Shown here piece by piece: positions 51,434 through 61,300 of a stretch of DNA of 64,000 bases. Every line of letters begins with the position of its first letter. Positions within the stretch are counted from its first letter, which is position 1. The notes under the pieces were generated by a model, which made no database searches, was not told where the DNA came from, and was given only the letters and a program-made list of their open reading frames with translations. Source of the DNA: JBCAXA01 sp038534295. Lineage in GTDB: Bacteria > Pseudomonadota > Gammaproteobacteria > Steroidobacterales > Woeseiaceae. A program made the translations under genes and the position numbers. The stretch spans positions 496,001-560,000 of the forward strand of contig JBCAXA010000002.1 of assembly GCA_038534295.1 (NCBI GenBank), read 5' to 3'.

Positions 51434-53689
51434 ATGCGTTTGGCGACCAATGGCGCGCGCTTGGCTGCTTTGGCCGGAGCGTTGCTGACAGCGTCGGCAA
51501 TGGCGACGACCTGTCCGGCGCCCAGCGGCAACAGCGCCGCAGCGGCATACCCAGAGATTCCGCGACTTACCGGTGAGCCGACGCTCGACGGGCGCATCGA
51601 CGAGGAGTTTTGGGCGAGTGCCACCAAGCGGACCTTGACCTACGAGACTCGGCCTGCCGAGAACGCCCCGCCGCCGGTCGAGACCGAGGTCTATCTCGCT
51701 GAGAACGGCACAACGCTGTTCGCCGCGTTTCGCGCGCACGACCCAAATCCGGATCGCATTCGCGCCTTCTTGCGCGATCGCGACTCGGCCTATGGCGACG
51801 ACTTTGTCGGGATTGTGGTCGATACCTTCAACGACGAACGGTTTGCGTTCGAGTTCTTCGTCAATCCGCTCGGCGTGCAAATGGACCTCACGCAGGACGA
51901 CGTAAACGGCAATGAGGATGATTCCTGGGACGCGATTTGGGACAGCGCTGGCAGCATCGGCGAACAAGGCTATGAAGTCGAAGTCGCGATTCCGCTACAG
52001 CAGCTGCGTTTTCCGCAATCCGATACGCAGCAGGTTTGGGGCATCGATCTGCTGCGTTTCTATCCGCGCAGCGTGCGTCACCGTATTTCCAATGTGCCGC
52101 TAGATCGCGCACGCGACTGCTATTTGTGCCAGCTGCAGAAATTTCGCGGCTTCGGCTGTGCATCGCCCGGGCGCAATCTCGTCATCACACCGCAGGTGAC
52201 AACCACACAGACGGACCTTCGCGACGACGTGACCGAACCGCTGATCAGCGGTGATGCGGAGGTGGAGCCGGGGATTGACGTGCGCTGGGGCGTCACGCCG
52301 CAAATTACGTTGAGCGCCACGGTAAATCCGGACTTCTCGCAGGTCGAAGCGGACACGGCGCAGCTTGCCGTCAACCAGCAGTTCGAGCTGTTTTTCCCCG
52401 AACAGCGGCCGTTCTTCCTCGAGGGCGCCGATTATTTTCAGACGCCGATCGATGCCGTGTTCACCCGCACGGTGGCCGACCCGGACGTTGGCGCCAAGCT
52501 CGTCGGCAAAGCCGGCCGCAATCTCTTTGGTGTGTTTGCGGCGCAGGACGCGAAAACCAATTTTCTGTTTCCGAGTTCGCTCGGGTCGGATACCGATACG
52601 CTCGACGAATCTAGCGACGTGTTGGTCAGTCGCTATCGCGTTGATCTACCGCGGCAGTCGACGTTCGGCGCCTTGCTGACCGCGCGACGCGGCGAGGATT
52701 ATCACAACATCGTCGCTGGTCTCGACGGGCGATACCGGTTTACGTCGGCCGACAGTCTGACGTTTCAGTGGCTGCTGTCGGACACGGAGTATCCCGAGGC
52801 GATAGCGCTCGACAACGATCAGCCGCAAGCATTGGACGACGATGCGTATTTCATACGCTATGTGCACAACTCGCGAAACTGGCGTGCCGTTGCCAGCCAC
52901 GACAATTTTGGTCGTGATTTTCGCGCTGACTTAGGTTTCGTAACGCGGGTCGATTCGCGCCGTTCGGTAGTCGGTCTGTTCCGTACTTGGTTTCCGCAGG
53001 GCTTCTTCAACGAGATCGAGTTTGGCGGCGATTGGGACATTACGCACGATCAAGACGGGCGCTTGCTCGAGCGCGAGATCGAGGCATCCGCTGAGTTCGA
53101 GGGTCCGCTGCAATCCTACGTTGAGTTCGGTGCCGGGAATCGCGATCGGCGCGATGACGACACGCTGTTCGAGGAAACGTTCGGCTTTATCTACGGCGAA
53201 TTTCAGCCGTTCAGCGGTGCCGAGTTCAGTGTGCTGTTTCGCCTCGGTGACCAGATTGACTTCGCCAACACGCAGCTCGGCGAGCAATTCTTCGTGCGAC
53301 CGGCGGTCGAATGGAACATGGGCCGGCACTTGGCCTTGCGCGCGCGGCATACGTTTCAGCAGCTCGATCGTGACAGCGACGGGGCGCGAATCTTCACGGC
53401 AAATCTGACCGACCTGCGGCTGACGTGGCAATTTAGCATCCGCAGTTTTGCGCGACTCGTGGTGCAGCACCAGGACATCGACCGCAACGTTGCTGCGTAT
53501 GTCGACGCAGATACCGAAGCACGGTCGCGATCGCTCGCGACGCAATTCTTGTACTCGTACATGGTCAATCCGCAGACCGTGCTGTTCGCCGGCTACTCCG
53601 ATGCCGCTGAAGACGGTGTGACCGTCGATCAGTTCACGAAGACCAATCGAACGTTTTTCGTCAAGGTCAGCTACGCCTGGTTGCCGTAA
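51434..53689 (+). CDS. Secreted CBM9/DUF5916 protein
   Basis: 751 residues with a signal peptide (about 1-25). Residues about 45-230 are a CBM9-like sugar-binding domain (RLTGEPTLDGRIDEEFWASATK, DDFVGIVVDTFNDERFAFEFFVNPLGVQMD). The remainder is a DUF5916 beta-barrel-like region (SATVNPDFSQVEADTAQLAVNQQFELFFPEQRPFFLEGADYF) ending in an outer-membrane-like strand with final aromatics (VKVSYAWLP). It is probably an outer-membrane protein of uncertain role. Confidence 0.88.
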   Translation: MRLATNGARLAALAGALLTASAMATTCPAPSGNSAAAAYPEIPRLTGEPTLDGRIDEEFWASATKRTLTYETRPAENAPPPVETEVYLAENGTTLFAAFRAHDPNPDRIRAFLRDRDSAYGDDFVGIVVDTFNDERFAFEFFVNPLGVQMDLTQDDVNGNEDDSWDAIWDSAGSIGEQGYEVEVAIPLQQLRFPQSDTQQVWGIDLLRFYPRSVRHRISNVPLDRARDCYLCQLQKFRGFGCASPGRNLVITPQVTTTQTDLRDDVTEPLISGDAEVEPGIDVRWGVTPQITLSATVNPDFSQVEADTAQLAVNQQFELFFPEQRPFFLEGADYFQTPIDAVFTRTVADPDVGAKLVGKAGRNLFGVFAAQDAKTNFLFPSSLGSDTDTLDESSDVLVSRYRVDLPRQSTFGALLTARRGEDYHNIVAGLDGRYRFTSADSLTFQWLLSDTEYPEAIALDNDQPQALDDDAYFIRYVHNSRNWRAVASHDNFGRDFRADLGFVTRVDSRRSVVGLFRTWFPQGFFNEIEFGGDWDITHDQDGRLLEREIEASAEFEGPLQSYVEFGAGNRDRRDDDTLFEETFGFIYGEFQPFSGAEFSVLFRLGDQIDFANTQLGEQFFVRPAVEWNMGRHLALRARHTFQQLDRDSDGARIFTANLTDLRLTWQFSIRSFARLVVQHQDIDRNVAAYVDADTEARSRSLATQFLYSYMVNPQTVLFAGYSDAAEDGVTVDQFTKTNRTFFVKVSYAWLP

Positions 53690-53690
53690 G

Positions 53691-54116
53691 TCAACGCCAC
53701 AACTTCTGCATTTGAATAAACGCAAACGACGCGGACCACGTAATGAGCGATAGGCCGACGAGCGCCTCGGTGCCGGCAATCAAACGGATTGGGCCAATTG
53801 GAATGATGTCGCCGAAACCGACAGTCGTATAAACCATGGCCGAAAAGTACACGGTGTCGATCCACGTCACGGCGGCGTTATCGTTGATCAATCCGCCAAG
53901 CATCGTGGTGCGCTCGAGCAACGCATAGGCGCCGCCGTAGAGCCAGATCTCGACAACATGAGCGAGCAGCAGGCCGGACATGATGCACAGCACCGAGCCG
54001 CGCTGCGATTTGATCTGCCGCACGATTGCGTTCAGCAGACTTAGCGCTTCGAAGTGAATCAGTATCGAAATGCCGGCCATCACCATGGCCAGCACTGCGG
54101 CGTACAAGGTCGCCAT
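53691..54116 (-). CDS. Small potassium-channel-family protein
   Basis: 141 residues with an N-terminal helix, a second helix, a pore loop and a final helix. The selectivity filter is TTVGFGD (YTTVGFGDIIPIGPIRLIAG), the canonical K+ signature. No cytoplasmic RCK/TrkA domain is present, so gating is unclear. It ends two bases from the DUF5916 gene on the opposite strand. Confidence 0.9.
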   Translation of the reverse strand: MATLYAAVLAMVMAGISILIHFEALSLLNAIVRQIKSQRGSVLCIMSGLLLAHVVEIWLYGGAYALLERTTMLGGLINDNAAVTWIDTVYFSAMVYTTVGFGDIIPIGPIRLIAGTEALVGLSLITWSASFAFIQMQKLWR

Positions 54117-54191
54117 TGGCTAAAATCTCTGCTCTAGGTGCCTTACAGCCTAGCAGCCATCATCCAGCGCTCGAAAGCACACGGCATGGAA

Positions 54192-55385
54192 TCAATTGGC
54201 GAGGTAGAGTTGGTCGGATCCGGTCCGATGGCAGAAATACAGATCTAGGCGGCCATCGCCGTTCGCGTCGAAAAATTCGACGTCAAACACGCTGCCATCG
54301 ACCGGCGCATTGAAAAGACCGCTTGCGTCAGCAAATGAGCCTGCGCCGTCATTGCTCCAGACGAACAGCTCCCCGCCGTTACCGATCTGGTTGGCCGGGC
54401 TCAATATGTCAGCGTCGCCGTCCGCATCGATGTCGGCGAATCGGACCGTAAAGCTACGTGCGTTGTTGGTTGTTGCATCCAACGCCGGTGCGCTGCCGTC
54501 GATGAATCGCCCGCTGCCGTCGTTTATCAGCAGCTGATTAGCGACGCTGCCGGCGCCAACAAATGCGACGTTGCCAACGATGATGTCGAAATCTCCATCG
54601 TTGTCGACGTCGGCTGCGTCGGCTTCCCGGGTTTCGCGCACGCCAGGCGGTAATCGCGCGGCCGACTCATCGACATAACTGCCGTTGGTGTTGATCAGTA
54701 GTTGATTGGCGGTTTCGTTGGCAACGAAGATATCGAGGTCGGCATCGTTGTCGACGTCGACGAGCAGTAGATCTTGCGTGGTCGCGACACCGGGCAGGGC
54801 GCCCGGCGAACTCGCGAATGTCCCATCCGCTTGACCGAGCAACAGCAGGTTGCCGCCGCGATTGCCCAGCAAGATGTCGAGGCGCCCGTCGCCGTTGACG
54901 TCAGTCGTTTCGGCGGCGTTGGCAATCGACTGGACGGGAATGCGATTCGACGCGTCGCTGAACACGCCGCTGCCGTCGTTGAGCAGCAGAGCGTGCACGC
55001 CGTCGTCTTCGTGGGCGGCAAACAAGTCCAAGTCACCGTCACCATCGAAATCGGCGAGCAGCACGTCTTCGTTGTCGCCGTCGCCCGCCGGAACATCGGC
55101 TGCGGTACTTGAGAACACACCGTTACCGTCATTGCGCAGCAATGCGGGCAGACCGAACTCGATCGCTAGTGCCAGGTCGAGATCACCGTCCGCATCGACG
55201 TCGGCGGCCGTGACGTCCATACACATCCGCGGGCGCACGTCAGTCGGCAGCGATGCACTGCTGACGTCGGAATAGCGAGAACTCGCCGGAGGTGGCGGCG
55301 GTCCGAGCGCGCCACCGCCGCTGCTGCCGCCGCAGCCGCTGACCAAGGCCGCTGCGACTGAGAGCCAAAATGTCGTTCGTGTCAT
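54192..55385 (-). CDS. FG-GAP/VCBS-repeat lipoprotein
   Basis: 397 residues from ATG 55385. The lipobox VSGC-GG near residue 17 predicts a lipoprotein, followed by a Gly/Pro linker. Repeats of the form DVDADGDLDLALA...LLRNDGNGVFS recur at least six times across the protein; these calcium-binding FG-GAP/VCBS units form a beta-propeller. It is probably surface-exposed or periplasmic. No partner enzyme is adjacent. Confidence 0.9.
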   Translation of the reverse strand: MTRTTFWLSVAAALVSGCGGSSGGGALGPPPPPASSRYSDVSSASLPTDVRPRMCMDVTAADVDADGDLDLALAIEFGLPALLRNDGNGVFSSTAADVPAGDGDNEDVLLADFDGDGDLDLFAAHEDDGVHALLLNDGSGVFSDASNRIPVQSIANAAETTDVNGDGRLDILLGNRGGNLLLLGQADGTFASSPGALPGVATTQDLLLVDVDNDADLDIFVANETANQLLINTNGSYVDESAARLPPGVRETREADAADVDNDGDFDIIVGNVAFVGAGSVANQLLINDGSGRFIDGSAPALDATTNNARSFTVRFADIDADGDADILSPANQIGNGGELFVWSNDGAGSFADASGLFNAPVDGSVFDVEFFDANGDGRLDLYFCHRTGSDQLYLAN

Positions 55386-55417
55386 CGCTACTACCCGTCG
55401 ACCGACCGGCCTAGAAC

Positions 55418-55858
55418 TTACCAGGTTCCGCTGTTCGCCATCGACTGCCACGGCTCGCGAGCTGGCAATGCGTTGCCCCGCTGCAACAGCTCAATGGAAA
55501 TCCCGTCGGGTGATCTCACAAAAGCCATGTGGCCATCGCGCGGCGGCCGATTGATCGTGACACCGGCTGCCTGCAGGCGTTCGCAGGTCGCGTACAGATC
55601 GTCGACCCGATAGGCAAGGTGACCGAAATTGCGGCCGCCATCGTAGTCCTCCGGGTCCCAGTTGTGGGTGAGCTCGACCAACGGCGCTTTGTTGTCGCGG
55701 GCCGCTGCTTCATCACCGGGCGCGGCCAGAAATACGAGCGTGAAGCGGCCTTTTTCGTTTTCGTAACGGCTCATCTCGATCAGTCCGAGGGCGTTGCAGT
55801 AGAAGGCCAGCGACGCGTCGAGATCGCGGACTCGAACCATGGTGTGCAGGTATTCCAT
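55418..55858 (-). CDS. gloA: Glyoxalase I-like VOC protein
   Basis: 146 residues. The metal ligands match GloA: His in EYLHTMVRVRDL, Glu in APLVELTHNWDPE, His in RNFGHLAYRVDD and Glu in GISIELLQRG. It converts the methylglyoxal-glutathione hemithioacetal to lactoylglutathione. The C-terminus is extended by about 15 residues compared with E. coli GloA. Confidence 0.88.
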   Translation of the reverse strand: MEYLHTMVRVRDLDASLAFYCNALGLIEMSRYENEKGRFTLVFLAAPGDEAAARDNKAPLVELTHNWDPEDYDGGRNFGHLAYRVDDLYATCERLQAAGVTINRPPRDGHMAFVRSPDGISIELLQRGNALPAREPWQSMANSGTW

Positions 55859-55897
55859 CGTTTGGTGCTCCGATTGGGCCCGATCGCAATGCGGGCG

Positions 55898-56383
55898 TCA
55901 GTTTTTCTTGAGGCCGAATCTGGGTCGCCAGATTGCGATTATGACGTTCGCTACAGATAAGCCGAGGATGGCGTACCACGCTCCCCATTCGTCTCGAACC
56001 AGCTCGGCAAGTTCAACGCTCGAGATTTCGCCATTGACCGCCCGTGCGGCGGCGGCGGCCGCGCGTTGTGCCGGTGCATCGATGGCGCCCAGTGTCGCTT
56101 CGAAAACCAAAATGCCGGATACGGCCTTTACCCATACCCATGGGGCGTTCATGTACGGCGTAAACGCCGCCATAGCGAGTAAGCCGCTCACCAAAACGAG
56201 CAGCATCGACGGCGTGATCAACCATTTCGAGACCCAGGCAAGGCTGGTGCGAAGCGCTGCGTATTCAGCAGGTGTCCCGACGTCAGGCCCCACGCTGAGC
56301 GCCAGCATGTAGGCGGCAAGGCCACCGGCGAGACCGACTGCACTGAGCGTATGGGTGAGTTTGAGCAGTTTGCGAATGAGCAC
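55898..56383 (-). CDS. DUF2269-like four-helix membrane protein
   Basis: 161 residues from GTG 56383. Four membrane segments are visible (KLTHTLSAVGLAGGLAAYML, WLITPSMLLVLVSGLLAMAAF, PWVWVKAVSGILVFEATLGAI and AWYAILGLSVANVIIAIW). The layout matches the DUF2269 family. Function unknown. The start is uncertain: a longer frame upstream adds about 49 residues without membrane character. Confidence 0.75.
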   Translation of the reverse strand: MLIRKLLKLTHTLSAVGLAGGLAAYMLALSVGPDVGTPAEYAALRTSLAWVSKWLITPSMLLVLVSGLLAMAAFTPYMNAPWVWVKAVSGILVFEATLGAIDAPAQRAAAAAARAVNGEISSVELAELVRDEWGAWYAILGLSVANVIIAIWRPRFGLKKN

Positions 56384-56559
56384 GAGCGTCGCCGAGCCGC
56401 GTAGGAGGGCGCAGTATAGAAATCCCCCGTACGCACGCAAAGCGCGTCGATTCCGCAAAGCTTGGACGCATGCGCACGCTTCACCTGGATTTCGCAGCTC
56501 GCCGCGCATTATGCGATTCCGGCATACCACTCATGCCAAGAAACGCATTCGTTTATTCC

Positions 56560-56573
56560 AAAACGAACGTTTT
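56560..56573. promoter_or_regulatory. Palindromic site upstream of the TetR gene, copy 1
   Basis: AAAACG-AA-CGTTTT is an inverted repeat with arms of six bases. It lies 19 bases (centre to centre) from the second site, in the same promoter region, and shares the AACGTT core with it. It may be a low-affinity copy of the regulator's operator. Confidence 0.5.
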
Positions 56574-56578
56574 AATAG

Positions 56579-56592
56579 ACAGAACGTTCTGT
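56579..56592. promoter_or_regulatory. Palindromic site upstream of the TetR gene, copy 2
   Basis: ACAGAACGTTCTGT is a perfect 14-bp palindrome ending 13 bases before the regulator's ATG. Such position and symmetry are typical of autoregulatory TetR operators. Confidence 0.6.
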
Positions 56593-56605
56593 ACACTTTC
56601 GCGCC

Positions 56606-57199
56606 ATGGGACGTCAGCCGCTCGCCAGAAAGAAAATCCTCGATGCCGCCAAAGACATTGTCATGGACCGCGGGTCCGGTGCGCTCACTTTCGAGGAATT
56701 GGTTGAGGAAAGTGGTGTAACTCGCGGAGGAATAACGTATCACTTTCGAACGAAGCAAGAGTTACTGACGGCACTGGTTGCGCAGGACCTCGAGCAATGG
56801 GAAGAGATCGAAGCGGCCTTGCGACCGGCTGACCTTGAGCCGGAGACGGCGGATCTCATCGCTTTTTTGCGATCTCACACCAGTCGACGTGAGGACAAGC
56901 GACGATTGGTCGCCGGCATGATGACCGCGTTTACGCACGACCCGCCGGTGCTCGATCCAATCCGCGAGCACGAACGCGAACGGCTGGCTGACATTGACTG
57001 GACCGATCAAGCGCTCGCCGTGCAGCTGTTGCGCTTCGCGGCGATCGGCTTGTTCTGGTCTGAGTTGTTCGGTTGCACCGAACTGCCGCCGAAGGTTCGC
57101 AAACGTTTGGTTGAGAAATTGGAATCTCTGGCTCGGGTCTGGTCCGACGCCAGTCATGACGTATCCGCCACTACCGGCGTCGATACGCGGAGCAAATGA
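56606..57199 (+). CDS. TetR-family transcriptional regulator of an RND efflux operon
   Basis: 197 residues. The N-terminal helix-turn-helix is plain (ARKKILDAAKDIVMDRGSGALTFEELVEESGVTRGGITYHFRTKQELL). The C-terminal domain is TetR-like. Its gene overlaps the membrane-fusion gene by four bases, so it heads the efflux operon and probably represses it through the palindromes upstream. Confidence 0.93.
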   Translation: MGRQPLARKKILDAAKDIVMDRGSGALTFEELVEESGVTRGGITYHFRTKQELLTALVAQDLEQWEEIEAALRPADLEPETADLIAFLRSHTSRREDKRRLVAGMMTAFTHDPPVLDPIREHERERLADIDWTDQALAVQLLRFAAIGLFWSELFGCTELPPKVRKRLVEKLESLARVWSDASHDVSATTGVDTRSK

Positions 57200-58386
57200 T
57201 CATGTCATCGCAGAGTCTCGGTCGAGTAGCGACTCGACGGGTTTCAACTGTATTCGTTGCGGTACTGCTCGGTGCATGCGGCAGTGGCGGCGCGGAGCAG
57301 GGCGGCGGCTTACCGCCAGCCGGCGTGAACGTCGCGACCGTCGTCGAACGCTCGATCGTCGAGTGGGACGAGTTCACCGGCCGCATCCGCGCGGTCGATA
57401 CCGTCAACTTGCAGCCCAGGGTTACTGGCTACCTCGACGCCGTGCATTTCGACGAAGGTTCGCTCGTTGCCGAAGGCGATTTGCTGTTCTCCATTGACGA
57501 TCGTGAGTTTCGGGCGACGGTCGAGGCGCAGCGAGCCGATGTCGTACGCGCCGAAACCCGCGTCGAATTGGCTCGCACGGACCTCACGCGCGCCGAGTCT
57601 TTGGCCGAAGCGCGCGCGATTTCGACGGAGGAACTCGAGCAACGCCGCGGCGAAGTACGCCAGGCAGACGCTGACCTGCGCGCCGCCCGGGCGTCGCTCG
57701 TCCGCGCCGAGCTCGATCTCGGATTTACCCGAATTCGCGCACCAATCGCGGGTCGCGTCGGCGAAGCGTTGATAGAGCCCGGCAACCTCGTTACGCCCGC
57801 TGAGTCGCTGCTGACGACGTTAGTCTCTATCGATCCGATTCACGTCGTGTTCGAGGGCGACGAGCGAATCTATTTGAAGTATCAAGCGCAGGCCGCCGCT
57901 GGCGAACGGCCGAGTTCGCGCGATACACCAAACCCGGTTCTCGTTGGCCTCGCTGCCGACGTTGACTACCCGTTTCGCGGCTACATGGACTTCGTCGACA
58001 ACCAAGTCGATCCCGCTACCGGCACCATTCAGGGTAGGGCGCTAATCGACAACCCGGACGGATACCTGATTCCAGGTTTGTTCGCGCGAGTCCGGCTGCT
58101 AGGCAGCGGTGAGTATGACGCGCTGCTGATTCATGAAGCCGCCGTGCTCACAGATCAGGACCGACGGTACGTATACGTATTGACCGATGACAGCCGCGCC
58201 GTCCGCCGCGACGTCGTACTCGGTCGAGAGGTCGACGGCCTGCGTGTCGTGACCGACGGTCTGGTCGCTGGCGAGAAAATCGTCGTCAACGGTGTCCGCA
58301 AGATTTTCTTCTCAGGTGCGCCGGTGGACCCAGCTACCGTACCAATGGATCAGCCTAGCGCCGCGCCGGAGCAGACGGGTAGCTGA
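57196..58386 (+). CDS. RND efflux periplasmic adaptor (membrane fusion) protein
   Basis: 396 residues with a lipobox (LLGAC) near 26. The barrel-sandwich and hairpin regions are clear (VTGYLDAVHFDEGSLVAEGDLLFSIDDREF, then a coiled coil, then FTRIRAPIAGRVGEALIEPGNLVT). It resembles MexE/OqxA-type adaptors. It bridges the inner-membrane RND pump and the outer-membrane channel encoded after it. Confidence 0.95.
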   Translation: MIMSSQSLGRVATRRVSTVFVAVLLGACGSGGAEQGGGLPPAGVNVATVVERSIVEWDEFTGRIRAVDTVNLQPRVTGYLDAVHFDEGSLVAEGDLLFSIDDREFRATVEAQRADVVRAETRVELARTDLTRAESLAEARAISTEELEQRRGEVRQADADLRAARASLVRAELDLGFTRIRAPIAGRVGEALIEPGNLVTPAESLLTTLVSIDPIHVVFEGDERIYLKYQAQAAAGERPSSRDTPNPVLVGLAADVDYPFRGYMDFVDNQVDPATGTIQGRALIDNPDGYLIPGLFARVRLLGSGEYDALLIHEAAVLTDQDRRYVYVLTDDSRAVRRDVVLGREVDGLRVVTDGLVAGEKIVVNGVRKIFFSGAPVDPATVPMDQPSAAPEQTGS

Positions 58387-58388
58387 TC

Positions 58389-61300
58389 ATGAACTTGTCA
58401 CGCGTATTCGTTGATCGGCCGATTTTTGCGAGCGTTCTGTCGCTGTTCATTTTGATCGCCGGCGCGCTGTCGATACCGAATTTGCCGGTGTCGGAATACC
58501 CGGACGTGGTTCCGCCGACGATTCAGGTCACCGCTAACTATCCCGGCGCGAACCCGCAGACCATTTCCGAAACCGTTGCCGCGCCTCTCGAGGAGGCCAT
58601 CAACGGCGTTGAGGACATGATCTACATGAAGTCGGTCGCGAGTTCTGACGGTACCTTGTCGTTGCAGGTCACGTTCGCCGGTGGCACAGACATTGATCTT
58701 GCCGCCGTCAAAGTGCAGAACCGAGTTGCGAGCGCGCTGCCGCGGCTGCCCGACGCGGTCCGAGCGCTCGGCGTCTCGACCGACAAGTCGTCGCCGACGC
58801 TGACGATGGTGGTGCACGTGACGTCGCCGAATGGGACCTACGGGGCGGAATATCTGGCCAATTTCGTCAACCTGCAGATCAAGGACGAGCTGGCGCGCAT
58901 CGATGGCGTTGGCCAGGCGTTGATTTTCGGTGCCGGTGAATACTCCATGCGGATCTGGCTCGATCCGGAAAAGGCTGCGTCGCGAGACTTGACGGCTGGC
59001 GATATTGTTGCGGCGATCCGCGACCAGAACAGCCAGGTGTCGGCCGGCACAATCGGCGCGCCGCCACAGACCGAGGCGGCCACGGTGCAACTCTCTGTCG
59101 GCGCGCAAGGACGGCTGCGTAGCGCCGACGAGTTTTCCGACATTGTGCTGAAAACCGGTGAGCCCGGCGCGGTTACCGTTCTCGGCGACGTAGCGCGCGT
59201 CGAACTCGGTGCTGAAACGTACGCACTGCGTTCCTTGCTGAATAACGCCGATGCTGCGGCGATTCCAATCTTCGCCAGTCCCGGTGCAAATGCCATCGAG
59301 TTGTCGCAGGCGATTCGCGACAAAATGACGGCACTCGAACGCGACTTTCCGCCCGACGTCAAGTGGCAAGTGGCTTACGACCCGACCGTTTTCGTGCGCG
59401 ATTCGATCGCGTCGGTGATCACCACGTTGCTCGAAGCCGTCTTGCTGGTCGTGCTGGTTGTTGTCGTGTTTCTGCAAACCTGGCGGGCTTCGATCATTCC
59501 CCTGCTGGCCGTACCCGTGTCGGTGGTCGGAACGTTCGCCGTGCTCCTTTTGCTCGGTTTCTCGATCAACGTACTGACGCTTTTTGGTCTCGTGTTGGCC
59601 ATCGGTATCGTCGTCGATGACGCCATCGTCGTCGTCGAGAACGTCGAGCGACACATCGAAATGGGGAAGACGCCGCTTTCGGCTGCACACGACGCAATGC
59701 AAGAAGTATCTGGCCCAATTGTCGCGATCACGCTGGTGCTGGTGGCGGTCTTCGTGCCGCTCGCGTTTCTCGAAGGTGTTACGGGCGAGTTTTATCGGCA
59801 GTTTGCCGTTTCAATCTCTGCGGCCGTGGTTATCTCCGGGATCAATTCGTTGACGCTGTCCCCGGCGCTATCGGCCGTTCTTTTGAAGCCGCAGGGTGCC
59901 CCAACGCAGCGCATCGGCCGCGTTATTGAATTTCTGCTCGGCTGGCTGTTTCGACCGTTCAATCGCTTTTTTCAACGTGGCGCCGCCGCTTACGGTCGCC
60001 AAGTCGTACGCAACCTTGGACGCACCGGTCGACTGATCGTCATCTACACGCTGTTGATCGGCGTTGCCGTCGCCGGCTTCCGCGCTGTGCCGGCCGGTTT
60101 CATCCCGGTACAGGACAAGCAGTATTTGTTTGGTGTCGCTTTGCTGCCGGAAGGCGCCTCGCTCGATCGCACGGAGGCGATGGCGCGCGAGATGGCCGAA
60201 CTCGCGCACCAAGTGCCGGGCGTTGAGAACGTCATCGCGTTCCCTGGGCTAAACGGCGTGCATTTCGTCAACACGCCGAACATGGCGACGATGTTCATTG
60301 GGATCACGCCCGCGGATGAGCGCGAGCTGTCGGCCGAAGAAATGGCGGCTCGCTTATCCGGCGCGTTCTCATCGATCAAGGAAGGCCTGGGTTTCGCGTT
60401 GATGCCACCGGCGGTGCTCGGCCTCGGCAACTCGTCCGGCGTCGAGATGTTCCTGCAGGATCGCAGTGGCCTCGGTTTTGGCGAGCTCAACAACGCAACG
60501 CAAAGCTTTGCCGGCCAACTCAGGCAGACGCCCGGAATTGATCCGTATACGGTGCTGAGCTCCTCGCAATCGAACGTGCCGCAACTCGAGGCCGTCGTGG
60601 ATCGTCGCAAGGTGCGCGAGCAGGACTTGGCCCTCAACGACGTTTACGATGCGCTGCAGACATATCTGGGATCGGCCTACGTCAACGATTTCAATCTGTT
60701 CGGCAGAACCTACAGCGTGTACGTCCAGGCCGATGCGCGTTTTCGCGACGAGGTTGCCGACGTCGCCCGGCTGCGCGTTCGTAATGCCCAGGGTCGGATG
60801 ATCCCCGTCTCCAGCGTGTTGGAGCTCAAGGAGACCTTCGGGCCCGACCCGGTGGTGCGCTACAACGGTTACCCGGCCGCCGACCTTTCGGGATCTACCG
60901 ACCCGGCGCAGTTGTCCTCAGCCGAGGCGTTGCAGCTCGTTGCGCAAATGGCGGAAACCGATTTACCGCGCGGTATCGGCATCGAGTGGACCGGACTTTC
61001 TTACCAAGAGGCCAATCAGGGCAGTGCGTCGTTGCTGGTGTTTCCGCTGTGCATCTTGTTCGTTTACTTGATTCTTGCGGCGCTCTACGAAAGCTGGACT
61101 CTGCCTTTGTCGGTTATCTTGATTGTGCCGATGTGTCTGCTGTCGGCTATTGCCGGCATTTGGGTGCTGAACACGATATCCGGGACAATTTTCGGCTTGC
61201 AGATCGGTGCCGGGATGATTCCCCCGCCGCCGGTCTCAGTGCCACCGACATTTCTCGACAACAATATCTTCACGCAAATCGGCCTGGTCGTGCTGATGGG

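Noticed and set aside
58398..59702. 434-residue minus-strand frame inside the RND pump gene
   Set aside because: It is wholly antisense to a pump with intact family motifs. Its His/Asp/Arg-rich composition is typical of shadow frames.
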